Positions 28,586-37,504 of a stretch of 64,000 nucleotides of DNA are shown piece by piece; the stretch's first letter is position 1; every line of letters begins with the position of its first letter. The position numbers and the translations under genes were made by a program. Below the pieces are notes generated by a model. The model was not told the DNA's origin, did not search any database, and saw nothing but the letters and a program-made list of their open reading frames with translations. The stretch comes from Bryobacteraceae bacterium (GTDB lineage: Bacteria > Acidobacteriota > Terriglobia > Bryobacterales > Bryobacteraceae). The stretch lies in assembly GCA_025980665.1 (NCBI GenBank), contig JAICXC010000007.1, forward strand, positions 1-64,000, read 5' to 3'.

Positions 28586-29089
28586 ATGCAAGTGCTCCAA
28601 GCGGGGCGGCACAAGTTGCTGCTGTTGGAACTCGACCCGGAGTTCATTGAGAATATCGCGCGTCAGGCCGGCTTCGAGTTCAAGCTGGAAGATCAGGAGC
28701 GGCACGTGCTGCTGGAGCTCTCGGCGGAAGACCGGCAGGCTCCACTACTGCTGTTCGATGCGGCCGATCCCGCCAACCTTGGATGGTTTTCGCGCTGCCA
28801 GTTCTATGTGGACGGAGTTTCGGGGACGGTGCTTCAAACGCCAATCCAGATCGCTAACCAGCACGACCGCGGCGGGCGTGCGTTGCCGAATGCTATCCGG
28901 CTCCAGATCAATAAGGAACTTCCGGTGACCTTCCGGCTGCCCAATAAGGCGCCAGTCACCGAGCAGACCATTTATGCGGTGCTTTACAATGTCCTCAATG
29001 CGTTGTTGAATACAGGAGTGGGCGTGTGCGGAGGAAGCGTGGTGAAGCCGCTGGCTGGCCGCACAGAGCCGCCTGGTTCTAGAAATTAG
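28586..29089 (+). CDS. Hypothetical protein
   Basis: 167 aa ORF divergent from the HAD gene; no family recognised. Confidence 0.55.
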   Translation: MQVLQAGRHKLLLLELDPEFIENIARQAGFEFKLEDQERHVLLELSAEDRQAPLLLFDAADPANLGWFSRCQFYVDGVSGTVLQTPIQIANQHDRGGRALPNAIRLQINKELPVTFRLPNKAPVTEQTIYAVLYNVLNALLNTGVGVCGGSVVKPLAGRTEPPGSRN

Positions 29090-29119
29090 TGACACGCAAT
29101 TAAGCCCTAGAATTAATTA

Positions 29120-29150
29120 GCCACCGATGGACGCGAACGAACGCGAATCA
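29120..29150 (+). repeat. 31-nt dispersed repeat, copy A
   Basis: GCCACCGATGGACGCGAACGAACGCGAATCA; aligns without gaps to the reverse complement of 37474-37504, last 12 nt identical. Confidence 0.6.
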
Positions 29151-29312
29151 AACCCACCTGAAGACAACGATCCTCTCCGGGCGTACGCGCTGCAGAATGC
29201 CGCGAAGGAAGCGACTAAGCCGCGCCCGTCATCATCGGTGGGTCCCTTCCTTGTTTCCGTGGTGGTCACAGCGGTGATCCTGGCGATCGCCTTTTACCTA
29301 TGGGGACGCTAG
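29127..29312 (+). CDS. Small single-span membrane protein
   Basis: 61 aa with C-terminal TM (FLVSVVVTAVILAIAFYLWG); N-terminus lies inside the 31-nt repeat. Confidence 0.5.
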   Translation: MDANERESNPPEDNDPLRAYALQNAAKEATKPRPSSSVGPFLVSVVVTAVILAIAFYLWGR

Positions 29313-29313
29313 C

Positions 29314-29709
29314 ATGGCGACGTTCGGCCTGATCGAATATAGCGATGCATCCCCCGAAGTGCGCGCCGTATACGACGACATCATGGCCACGCGCAAGACT
29401 GACTGGGTAAATAATTTCTGGAAGGCGCTGGCGCACGATCCCGCCGCGCTCAAGCGAGCCTGGGAAACCGCCAAGCAGGTGATGGGCGCGGGCGCGCTGG
29501 ATCCGCTGACCAAGGAAATGATCTACGTCGCGGTGAGCATGAGCAACCAGTGCGATTATTGCGTGGCGTCGCACATTGCGGGTGCCCGGTCCAAAGGCAT
29601 GACGGACGAACAGCTCAAGGAACTGATCGCCGTGGTCGGATTCGCGAATGCGAACAATCGGATCGTGGCGGGCTATCAGGTCGAGATCGACGAGCGTTTT
29701 AAGCCCTAG
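29314..29709 (+). CDS. Carboxymuconolactone decarboxylase family (AhpD-like) protein
   Basis: DPLTKEMIYVAVSMSNQCDYCVASHIAGARSKGMTDEQ; CxxC...H motif. Confidence 0.85.
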   Translation: MATFGLIEYSDASPEVRAVYDDIMATRKTDWVNNFWKALAHDPAALKRAWETAKQVMGAGALDPLTKEMIYVAVSMSNQCDYCVASHIAGARSKGMTDEQLKELIAVVGFANANNRIVAGYQVEIDERFKP

Positions 29710-29754
29710 GCGCCTCTCGGTTCGGTAGTTAAGCCTTACGAGTCCAGCCCTAAG

Positions 29755-29780
29755 AAAAACGGCGAGCCCGAGGCCCGCCG
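29755..29780 (-). terminator. Intrinsic terminator on minus strand
   Basis: Minus strand CGGCGGGCC-TCG-GGCTCGCCG-TTTTT: 9-bp stem with one G-U, followed by five T. Confidence 0.7.
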
Positions 29781-29845
29781 CTATCCTCCGAGTTGCGGGT
29801 CTATGCCCTGCTTAATGTCTTCGGCAGCAGTTTAGCAACGGGAAA
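29781..29845 (-). ncRNA. Candidate structured RNA upstream of the terminator
   Basis: Minus strand GTTGC(29839-29835)/GCAAC(29796-29792) closes a region with hairpin CTGCT/AGCAG and short GGG/CCC helix. Fold proposed by eye only. Confidence 0.35.
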
Positions 29846-29878
29846 TTTCTAGAGGATGGCGGAATGGTCAACTTCCGT

Positions 29879-30703
29879 TTACGGAAGCTGTGCCGGCGCG
29901 TTCACGTGCACCAGGTCGATGTTATTCTCTTGACAAACGTATTCCAGGAGTTCCGTGTTCGGTTGGAGTCGCGCCCTACCCGTGGTAGTGAACGGCTTGG
30001 TGTACGCGCCCGGATCGTCGATGGTGACATCAATCGTCATGTTCCCCAGATCCGTACGCGTGTAGCGCTCAATGGTGTGCAGTTTTTCCGTGTGCGGGTG
30101 GCCCAGATAATCGAACCAGAACTTGTCGTTGAAACCCACGGAATCGACCACGAGTGTGTCTTTGTCCCAGGTCCCAGTGGAATGCCCGTACCATGTGGGA
30201 TCAGGATCGTCCGGGTGCTTGCCGTTCATGAAGATCTGGCGGAAGCTGTGGATGTTCCCTTCAAACAGGATGAAGTAATGCGTGGGGGTCTGCACGATCC
30301 GCCAGGGATAGGGAGCGCCGCGCGGGACGCCGGTGGGCAGGCAATTGGCTTCCGGATCGTCCTGCGATTTCCGGGTCTTCATCAGAGCCTCGGCCCAGGG
30401 CTGCATGATGATCTGCTCGCCCGGTTTGAGACCTTTGGAAATGTCGCCCGAATTGCTGCCACTTCCCATCCAGGCGCCCGATAAGTCTGGTGTCCCGTCG
30501 GCCATGCGAGGCGCGGGTCCCGTGGGTCCGGCTGGACCGCCTCGCCCTTTGGCGCCGCCTTTTTGGCCTTTGGCCGCGCCAGGGGCCGGTGTGGCGTCTT
30601 GAGCCACCACCAGCGAAACCGCGGCAACCGTCGCGGCGAGCACGAAGCCGATTACAAAGCTTTTTCGCACGGGAGTTCTCACTTCACGTCTCTCACTTGA
30701 CAT
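29879..30703 (-). CDS. Secreted protein of unknown function (downstream partner of DUF6152 gene)
   Basis: 274 aa, signal peptide, RMADGTPDLSGAWMG...CLPTGVPRGAPYPWRIVQTP...WDKDTLVVDSVGFND. Confidence 0.7.
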   Translation of the reverse strand: MSSERREVRTPVRKSFVIGFVLAATVAAVSLVVAQDATPAPGAAKGQKGGAKGRGGPAGPTGPAPRMADGTPDLSGAWMGSGSNSGDISKGLKPGEQIIMQPWAEALMKTRKSQDDPEANCLPTGVPRGAPYPWRIVQTPTHYFILFEGNIHSFRQIFMNGKHPDDPDPTWYGHSTGTWDKDTLVVDSVGFNDKFWFDYLGHPHTEKLHTIERYTRTDLGNMTIDVTIDDPGAYTKPFTTTGRARLQPNTELLEYVCQENNIDLVHVNAPAQLP

Positions 30704-31148
30704 CTGGCGGAGGCGGAGCAGCCATGAAGGTCAGCTTCGTTCCGTCGGATTTCTGGATGGTGTCCGCACTGCCGGTCCAGGTGCCGTCCTTCGCCCTGGA
30801 CGCGACCACAACAACCGCGTCGCCCTCTTTGAGCGAATGCCGGGTCCATCCGTTGCGCTGCATCATGTTGGGACTCGCCAGTTCCAGGTTCCAGTGCTCC
30901 ACTTTACCCGCCGGGTCGGTCACATCGATGTAGAAATGCGCGTGTGGGTTGGTCCATTCGAATTTCGTTACGACGCCCTTCAACTCGATTTTCTTGGTCG
31001 AATCGTATTCAGCCGCGAAAGAGTGGTGAGCGGCCATCGGCAGGCTCATCAGCAACAGTCCGGCGCCTGCCATTACGATGCTCGGCATGAATTTCAAAGC
31101 CACACACCTCCAGTAGGGCATTTTTTCACATCGGGGCGTGGGGCGCAA
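30693..31148 (-). CDS. DUF6152 family protein
   Basis: AAHHSFAAEYDSTKKIELKGVVTKFEWTNPHAHFYIDVTDPAGKVEHWNLELASPNMMQRNGW. Confidence 0.75.
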   Translation of the reverse strand: MRPTPRCEKMPYWRCVALKFMPSIVMAGAGLLLMSLPMAAHHSFAAEYDSTKKIELKGVVTKFEWTNPHAHFYIDVTDPAGKVEHWNLELASPNMMQRNGWTRHSLKEGDAVVVVASRAKDGTWTGSADTIQKSDGTKLTFMAAPPPPDVK

Positions 31149-31169
31149 TGTTACGAAGTACGCAGCGTT

Positions 31170-31652
31170 TTAGACGAAGCCAATCGCTCGGCCACCGACA
31201 CCCACGCCGAACCACAACACCAGCGAGAGCAGCGCGACCAGCCAACCGAGCAGCATAGGACGCTGGTCTTCGGCTTTGTGCGTGATCCAGCGAAACAGCG
31301 TGAATTGGAAAATGATCGCCGGCAAGAGGACGGCCATCTTGAACTTGAATCCGTCGTTCACGAAACATTTCATGGCTTCCGATTGGAATAGCATGAAGCC
31401 GGTGACCAGCATCGTAAGCATGCCCCAGGTCATGTAAGGGTCCAGGTTCTTGGCCAACACCGCGACAGGCTGCTTTTTCATGCCCAGGCCCAGCATCCGC
31501 AGATCGATGATGACAATCGCGCCGAACATCATGGTCAGCGCCAAAATATGGATGGTTTCGATTACCGGGAAAGCCCAAATAGTGCCCGCGATCGCCTGGC
31601 CCAGCCAACTCTTCTCATTCCATTCGAAAAACCACTTAAAAGATTGCCACAT
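31170..31652 (-). CDS. Multi-span membrane protein (tandem paralogue 2)
   Basis: 160 aa; FPVIETIHILALTMMFGAIVIIDLRMLGL...MLTMLVTGFMLFQSEAMKCF. Confidence 0.75.
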   Translation of the reverse strand: MWQSFKWFFEWNEKSWLGQAIAGTIWAFPVIETIHILALTMMFGAIVIIDLRMLGLGMKKQPVAVLAKNLDPYMTWGMLTMLVTGFMLFQSEAMKCFVNDGFKFKMAVLLPAIIFQFTLFRWITHKAEDQRPMLLGWLVALLSLVLWFGVGVGGRAIGFV

Positions 31653-31654
31653 GC

Positions 31655-32161
31655 TCAGAAGTTATACGCGGTAGTGCGGCCTGCAATGATCACGATGCCC
31701 CAGCTGATCAGCGAGATCCAACCGGCTAGTTTCGCGGCGCGTGGAGGATTTTCCGACCATTCCCATTCATGCATATTGCGGTAGATTTTCGACGAATGGA
31801 AGATCAGGACGTTCAGCCCGGCCAAAAACAAGAACAGCACTTTCAAGCGGAACCAGATGCTGTTGTAGCACTTGACCGGTTCCGACCACAGTAGCAGGGT
31901 CCCGGTGACCATCATCATCAGGAATCCCACCGTGATCCAGGGGATGAGCTGGTGAAAGACGTCGGAGGCCGACTCTTTCTTGAAGATCAGGCCCATCATT
32001 CGGAGATCGGAGATTGCGATGGTTCCCGCCGATACGCTAATGCCTAGCAGATGGCCACCTTCGAGCAGAGGAAACGCAAGGATCGATTCGCGGATCGATA
32101 TGCTGAACGACGTCTCCTGGACCCACTGAGCAATTTCAAGAAGAGACATGGAAAGAAACAA
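31655..32161 (-). CDS. Multi-span membrane protein (tandem paralogue 1)
   Basis: 168 aa; FPLLEGGHLLGISVSAGTIAISDLRMMGL...MMMVTGTLLLWSEPVKCY, aligns with neighbour. Confidence 0.75.
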   Translation of the reverse strand: MFLSMSLLEIAQWVQETSFSISIRESILAFPLLEGGHLLGISVSAGTIAISDLRMMGLIFKKESASDVFHQLIPWITVGFLMMMVTGTLLLWSEPVKCYNSIWFRLKVLFLFLAGLNVLIFHSSKIYRNMHEWEWSENPPRAAKLAGWISLISWGIVIIAGRTTAYNF

Positions 32162-32279
32162 CCTCTAGCAAGTGGAGCATACGGGCAACCTGCGCCCGGT
32201 CCGGCTTTTCAGAATACACAACCCATTCCAGGCGTGTCAAATTTACCGTAAGCATCGCTTATCATAAGAGTTTCCCAGC

Positions 32280-33311
32280 ATGCCTTCAGCGAAACCGATC
32301 GGCTACAAACAATCCGGCGTGAACATCGACGAAGCGGACCGTGCGGTGGCCTCCATCCGCACGATGGCCCGCAGTACGTTCAGTCCAGCGGTACTGACCG
32401 ATATCGGAAGCTTTGGCGGCGGTTATCTGTTGAAGGGCTATAAAGACCCGGTGCTGGTGTCGTCGGCCGACGGCGTCGGCACCAAGCTCAAGCTGGCGTT
32501 CATGACCGGTGAGCATTCGACGGTGGGCGAAGACCTGGTCAATCATTGCGTGAACGATATCGCGGTGCAGGGAGCGATTCCCCTGTTTTTCCTCGATTAC
32601 TTCGCGGTGGGGAAACTCGATGCTAAGGTCGCGGCACGGGTAGTATCCGGCATGGCGCGCGGGTGCCGCAATAATGGATGCGCGCTCATCGGAGGCGAGA
32701 CCGCGGAAATGCCAGGTATGTACGCGCCCGGCGAATACGATCTGGCGGGGTTCATCGTAGGCGTGGTCGAGCGCAAGAAAATGCTTACCGGTAAGACCAT
32801 TCGCGCCGGAGATATCCTAATCGGACTGCCGTCAACGGGTCTTCACACGAATGGGTATTCGCTGGCGCGGAAGCTGCTGTTTGACGTGGCAGGCCACCGC
32901 GCCGATACGCGGATCGCAGAACTGGGCGGCTCCCTCGCCCAGGAACTGATGAAAGTTCATCGCAGCTATCTGAAGCCGTTGCGCGCGTTGCATGACTCGG
33001 GAATCCTCAAGGGCGCGGCCCACATCACCGGTGGAGGCATCACGGATAATACGCCGCGGATTCTTCCCAAGGGCCTGGGTGTGCGCATTGACGTCGGTTC
33101 GTGGCCGGTGCTGCCCATGTTCCAGTTGCTGCGGAAGATCGGAAACATCCCCGAACAGGACTGGCGGCGAACCTTCAACCTCGGCATCGGCATGATCCTG
33201 GTGGTTTCCAAGCCCGATCTGCCGGATGCCGCCAAGATGCTCAAGAAGCTACGCGAGCGTTGCTATCAGATCGGCGAAGTGGTTCGCGGCGATGGAGTCA
33301 GGTACGCGTGA
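32280..33311 (+). CDS. purM: Phosphoribosylformylglycinamidine cyclo-ligase
   Basis: KLKLAFMTGEHSTVGEDLVNHCVNDIAVQGAIPLFFLDYFAVGKLD...GGETAEMPGMYAPGEYDLAGF. Confidence 0.95.
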   Translation: MPSAKPIGYKQSGVNIDEADRAVASIRTMARSTFSPAVLTDIGSFGGGYLLKGYKDPVLVSSADGVGTKLKLAFMTGEHSTVGEDLVNHCVNDIAVQGAIPLFFLDYFAVGKLDAKVAARVVSGMARGCRNNGCALIGGETAEMPGMYAPGEYDLAGFIVGVVERKKMLTGKTIRAGDILIGLPSTGLHTNGYSLARKLLFDVAGHRADTRIAELGGSLAQELMKVHRSYLKPLRALHDSGILKGAAHITGGGITDNTPRILPKGLGVRIDVGSWPVLPMFQLLRKIGNIPEQDWRRTFNLGIGMILVVSKPDLPDAAKMLKKLRERCYQIGEVVRGDGVRYA

Positions 33312-33910
33312 GTAAGCGGCTCGGAATTCTGATTTCCGGGCGAGGGTCAAACCTTTTGGCGATCGCCGATGCGATCGCGCATCATCGACTGGACGCCGAA
33401 ATCGCCGTCGTGATTTCCAATCGTCCGGATGCGCCGGGGATTATCGCGGCTCAGGAGCGCGGCCTGTACGCGCTGACGATGCCCTCAAAGAGCCTGGACC
33501 GGGAAGCCTACGATCGCCAATTGACCGATGAGCTGCACAAGAACCGTGTAGATTTGGTCTGCTTGGCCGGATACATGCGGATCCTAAGCGGCCACTTCAT
33601 TCGCGAATTTCACCGGCGGATCCTGAATATCCATCCCTCGCTACTGCCAGCGTTTCCCGGACTCGACGCGCAGCATCAAGCGCTGGAGCATGGCGTCAAG
33701 TTTTCCGGCTGTACGGTGCACTTCGTCGAAGAGGGGCTAGACTCCGGCCCGATCGTCTCCCAAGCGGTCGTGCCAGTGCTCGCTGGCGACACAGCGGAAT
33801 CGCTTTCCGCGCGGATTCTCAAAGAAGAGCATAGGATCTATCCGGAGGCAATCGGATTGGTGTTATCGGGTCAATACCGGATAGAGGGGCGCCGGGTGAT
33901 CGCGAAGTGA
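33308..33910 (+). CDS. purN: Phosphoribosylglycinamide formyltransferase (GTG start)
   Basis: KRLGILISGRGSNLLAIADAI...VCLAGYMRILSGHFIREFHRRILNIHPSLLPAFPGLDAQHQAL; GTG/TGA overlap with purM. Confidence 0.93.
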   Translation: MSKRLGILISGRGSNLLAIADAIAHHRLDAEIAVVISNRPDAPGIIAAQERGLYALTMPSKSLDREAYDRQLTDELHKNRVDLVCLAGYMRILSGHFIREFHRRILNIHPSLLPAFPGLDAQHQALEHGVKFSGCTVHFVEEGLDSGPIVSQAVVPVLAGDTAESLSARILKEEHRIYPEAIGLVLSGQYRIEGRRVIAK

Positions 33911-33985
33911 GAATAGCCTGCCTCAGTCGACACTAGTCCTCTTAAAGGGATTAGGGGCTAGTGCTACTGGCCCTCGCTTTTACGC

Positions 33986-34975
33986 ATGACGACAGTCCAC
34001 TACAGGCGTTGGTGCCCTTCCCGGAGCTCCTTGAGGATCGAATTCCCGCCGGGATTGCTGCACGATGTCCGGCTGGAAGGTGCGCAGCCCATACGCCGTT
34101 TCCCATCGCGATGGATTCCGCGTCTCAACCGGGTGGTGAACCAGTCCAGCGGTTTACTGTTCGGTGTGCGGCATGGGGACGAGGTGCGGGTGTTAACGGT
34201 GCAGGCTACAGACGGCTTGGTCCCGGTCGGCACGTTTGTGTGCCGGGCGCGCGGCGAAGTATTTCTCACCGATGACGACCTCGCCAATTTCGAACAGCAT
34301 CAGGGATCTCTCGCCTTGGTCGTTGCGGGCGGCCGCGCAGGATTCTTCGTGCGCGAGCCCGACGGAAGCGTGCAGGCCATCCGCAGCCACGAAGAGTTTA
34401 AGGTCGCTGACGCCGCCTCGCGGCCCGTTCAAGGCGGAATCGAACCCGCGGATGAACTTCCAAGCCCGTCTCCCGGTTGGTGGCGGTCTGCCCAAACGTG
34501 GAAGCGCGCAGGAGTGTGCGCTGTGCTACTGGCAATTCCCGCGGGAGCGTTCGCCTACTTGCGGCCTCTTCTCCCCCAGCTTCCCATTGCCCTGGCGATC
34601 CGGGAGGAAGCCGGCCAGCTAGTGATCGGCTGGAACGCAGGCGCACTCTCCGAAGGTAGTCGTCTGGAGATTCAGGATGGAAGCCAGCGCACCATTCTGA
34701 TGCTTCCCGCCAATGCATCCGGGGCAACTTACGGACGGCAAGGCAATGACGTCGCGGTCCGTCTTTCGACGGACACACGGATGGGCGGAGCCCACTGGGA
34801 GGCGGCACGATTCGCCAGTAAGACTCCCCGCCCGGCCACGGTATCGAGCGCTCTCGAAGACCGGATCGGGGCGTTGACGCTCGAAGCGCAGCAATTACGC
34901 CGCTCGCTGGCGGCAGGGCAAACGCGGACTACGGAGTTGGGGTTAAAGCTGGCGGCGGCTACACGAGTACCGTAA
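33986..34975 (+). CDS. Membrane protein with possible degenerate JAB/MPN-like N-terminus, TM segment and coiled-coil tail
   Basis: SSGLLFGVRHGDEVRVLTV...PVGTFVCRARGEVFLTDDDLANFEQH..LALVVAGGRAGFFVREPDGS; TM VCAVLLAIPAGAFAYL. Start uncertain. Confidence 0.6.
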   Translation: MTTVHYRRWCPSRSSLRIEFPPGLLHDVRLEGAQPIRRFPSRWIPRLNRVVNQSSGLLFGVRHGDEVRVLTVQATDGLVPVGTFVCRARGEVFLTDDDLANFEQHQGSLALVVAGGRAGFFVREPDGSVQAIRSHEEFKVADAASRPVQGGIEPADELPSPSPGWWRSAQTWKRAGVCAVLLAIPAGAFAYLRPLLPQLPIALAIREEAGQLVIGWNAGALSEGSRLEIQDGSQRTILMLPANASGATYGRQGNDVAVRLSTDTRMGGAHWEAARFASKTPRPATVSSALEDRIGALTLEAQQLRRSLAAGQTRTTELGLKLAAATRVP

Positions 34976-36077
34976 AGGCGTTCTCGGCGCGCTGCACGGG
35001 CCTGTACAGGGTGTCGCGTTCCACTGGCTCGCGTCCGGCCTCGGTGATCAATCGCATCAGTTCGCCGCGCCGCAGGTTTTGACTCGTGGTCGCGCCGGCG
35101 TCATGGTAGATCCGTTCTTCCACCAGAGTTCCGTCGAGATCGTCCGCGCCGAAACGCTGCGCGATTTGGGCGATCCGCGGAGTCATCATCACCCAGTAGG
35201 CCTTGATGTGCGGGATATTGTCGAGGATCAGGCGGGAAACGGCGATCTCGCGGATATCGTCGAACCCAGTCGTTTTTGAAATATGGTCCAGCGCTGTATT
35301 GTCGGGATGGAACGCCAGGGGAATAAACGTTTGGAACCCTTGGGTTTCATCCTGCAGCTCGCGCAACCGGAGCAGGTGATCCAGGCGATCTTCTGCGGTC
35401 TCGATGTGCCCGTAGAGCATGGTGCAATTGGAATGCAGGCCCATCTGGTGCGCGATACGAGCCGTGTCGATCCACTGCTGGCCGGTCAATTTGTGATCGC
35501 ATATGATACGGCGCACACGATCGTGAAAAATTTCGGCGCCGCCGCCAGGCAGGGAATCCATGCCGGCGTCTTTTAGGCGTTGGAGCACTTCGCGCTCGCT
35601 AATCTTGCCACGTTGCGCGAAATATCCAATCTCGACCATCGTAAAAGCCTTCAGATGCACTTGCGGAAAGCGCTGCTTCAGGCCCCGGAGCATCTGGCAA
35701 TACCAATCCAGAGTGAGTTCAGGATGCAGGCCGCCCACGATATGGAATTCGGTGACCGCTTCGCTATAGCCCTCGCCGGCCTTATGCCAGATTTCCTCCA
35801 GCGACATGGTGTACGCCTTGGGATCGCGCTTCTGCTTGCCGAAGGCGCACAGCTTGCAACTGGCGACGCATACATCGGTGGGGTTTATGTGGCGGTTCAC
35901 GTTGAAGTAAGTCTTGTCGCCGTGGAGGCGCTCCCGGACCTGGTTCGCCAGCCAGCCGACCCCCAGAAGATCGGGGGTGCGGTAAATGGTCAAGCCATCC
36001 TGGTAGGACAGCCGCTCGCCGGCGTCAACCTTCGTGCGGATGGCTGCGAGACGGGCGTCTTCAAAAACGGGGGTCAT
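34959..36077 (-). CDS. mqnE: Aminofutalosine synthase MqnE
   Basis: TYFNVNRHINPTDVCVASCKLCAFGK...EAVTEFHIVGGLHPELTLDWYCQMLRGLKQ...SLPGGGAEIFHDRVRRIICDHK. Confidence 0.92.
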   Translation of the reverse strand: MTPVFEDARLAAIRTKVDAGERLSYQDGLTIYRTPDLLGVGWLANQVRERLHGDKTYFNVNRHINPTDVCVASCKLCAFGKQKRDPKAYTMSLEEIWHKAGEGYSEAVTEFHIVGGLHPELTLDWYCQMLRGLKQRFPQVHLKAFTMVEIGYFAQRGKISEREVLQRLKDAGMDSLPGGGAEIFHDRVRRIICDHKLTGQQWIDTARIAHQMGLHSNCTMLYGHIETAEDRLDHLLRLRELQDETQGFQTFIPLAFHPDNTALDHISKTTGFDDIREIAVSRLILDNIPHIKAYWVMMTPRIAQIAQRFGADDLDGTLVEERIYHDAGATTSQNLRRGELMRLITEAGREPVERDTLYRPVQRAENAFTVLV

Positions 36078-36080
36078 AGA

Positions 36081-36959
36081 TTAAGCCAGGAAGATGTCCG
36101 TAGCCCAGAATAGAAAGAATATCACGCTCACGTAGCCGTTCATGGTGAAGAACGCCGCGTCGATGCGGGAGAGGTCGTCTGCTCTTACTAGCCGGTGTTC
36201 CCAAAGTAACAGTCCAGCCACGGCGACGATTCCGGCGCCAGCTGTCGGCCCCAGTCCGAATGCCCGGATTAGCGCTATCAGGCACAGGAGCATTCCCAAG
36301 TGCAGCAGGCGGGCCATCCACAGTGCTCCCGAGATGCCCAGCCGCCGAGGGATGCTATACAGTCCCGACTGCACATCGAAAGCGTAATCCTGGCAGGCAT
36401 AGATGATGTCGAATCCAGCGGTCCAAAGCGTAACTGCAGCGGTCAGCCAGAGGATTCTCGGATCGAGCGAGCCGCGCATGGCGATCCAGGCGGCGGCCGG
36501 AGCGATGCCCAATGAGAATCCCAACACTAGATGCGCCAGAGAGGTAAAGCGTTTGGTGAAGGAGTAAAACATTACGATCCCCAGTGCCAGGGGCGCCAGC
36601 TTCAGGCACAAGGAATTCAATCCAGCCGCGGCCAGCAAAAATACTACGGTCCAGAAAACGATGAAGCCCCAGGCGAATCGCCGCGATAGCAACCCAGCGG
36701 GAAGATGGCGCGCCTTGGTGCGGGGGTTGCGCGAATCGATGTCGGCATCCAGGACGCGATTAAACGCCATGGCGACAGAGCGGGCGGCGACCATAGCGAC
36801 TACGATCCAGGCCAGCTTGGCCCACAGCAGTTCGCGCGGAAATCCAGCATCTCGCCAGGCGAGCAACGCTCCGGTGAGCGCGAACGGCAGGGCGAAGACC
36901 GAGTGCTCGAATTTGATCATTTCGAGCGTAAGTCGAATTCGCTTAAGAAACTTGGGCAA
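36081..36959 (-). CDS. UbiA-family prenyltransferase (probable MqnP)
   Basis: [20 protein letters not shown]...[26 protein letters not shown]...[25 protein letters not shown]; follows mqnE. Confidence 0.88.
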   Translation of the reverse strand: MPKFLKRIRLTLEMIKFEHSVFALPFALTGALLAWRDAGFPRELLWAKLAWIVVAMVAARSVAMAFNRVLDADIDSRNPRTKARHLPAGLLSRRFAWGFIVFWTVVFLLAAAGLNSLCLKLAPLALGIVMFYSFTKRFTSLAHLVLGFSLGIAPAAAWIAMRGSLDPRILWLTAAVTLWTAGFDIIYACQDYAFDVQSGLYSIPRRLGISGALWMARLLHLGMLLCLIALIRAFGLGPTAGAGIVAVAGLLLWEHRLVRADDLSRIDAAFFTMNGYVSVIFFLFWATDIFLA

Positions 36960-36976
36960 TCAGCTACTATTCTAGT

Positions 36977-37432
36977 GTGATGAAGCCACTGGCCGCGTTC
37001 GCGGCGGCCTTTTTGTCCCTGTGCGCCTGCTCTCCGAAGATATCCGACGTCGACGGTCTGAACACCACTGAGATTACGTTTCCCAGCGGCAAAACGGTGG
37101 TGGCCGAGACCATGCTGCGGGATATCGACCAGATGCGCGGCATGATGTTCCGCGATTCGCTAGCCAAGGATCGCGGCATGCTGTTCGTGCACCCCAAGGA
37201 AGAGAACGTCCCCTACTGGATGTACCAGGTTCGTATTCCTCTGGATATTATCTGGATGGATCAGCAGCGGCGCATCGTCGAGATCGCGGCCAACACCCCG
37301 GCTTGTACATCCAAATCTTCGCGCGATTGCCCCAGCTATGGTGGCCACGAGAAAGCTCGCTATGTGCTGGAGCTGGCGGGAGGCGGCGCCGCGCTGTACG
37401 GTCTCAAGGTCGGCGATACGCTCAGCTTTTAG
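36977..37432 (+). CDS. DUF192 family lipoprotein-like (second copy in window)
   Basis: RDIDQMRGMMFRDSLAKDRGMLFVHPKEENVPYWMYQVRIPLDIIWMDQQRRIVEIA. Confidence 0.85.
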   Translation: MMKPLAAFAAAFLSLCACSPKISDVDGLNTTEITFPSGKTVVAETMLRDIDQMRGMMFRDSLAKDRGMLFVHPKEENVPYWMYQVRIPLDIIWMDQQRRIVEIAANTPACTSKSSRDCPSYGGHEKARYVLELAGGGAALYGLKVGDTLSF

Positions 37433-37438
37433 TCGCGC

Positions 37439-37467
37439 AAAACGGAGCGCTCCGCCCTTGCGCTCCG
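37439..37467 (-). terminator. Intrinsic terminator after rfbD
   Basis: Minus strand CGGAGCG-CAAGGGCGGAG-CGCTCCG-TTTT. Confidence 0.55.
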
Positions 37468-37473
37468 AGCCGC

Positions 37474-37504
37474 TGATTCGCGTTCATTTGTGTTTATTCG
37501 CGGC
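37474..37504 (-). repeat. 31-nt dispersed repeat, copy B
   Basis: Minus strand GCCGCGAATAAACACAAATGAACGCGAATCA. Confidence 0.6.

Noticed and set aside
33925-33965. Imperfect inverted repeat CACTAG...CTAGTG after purN as a terminator
   Set aside because: Long loop, weak stem and no T tract.
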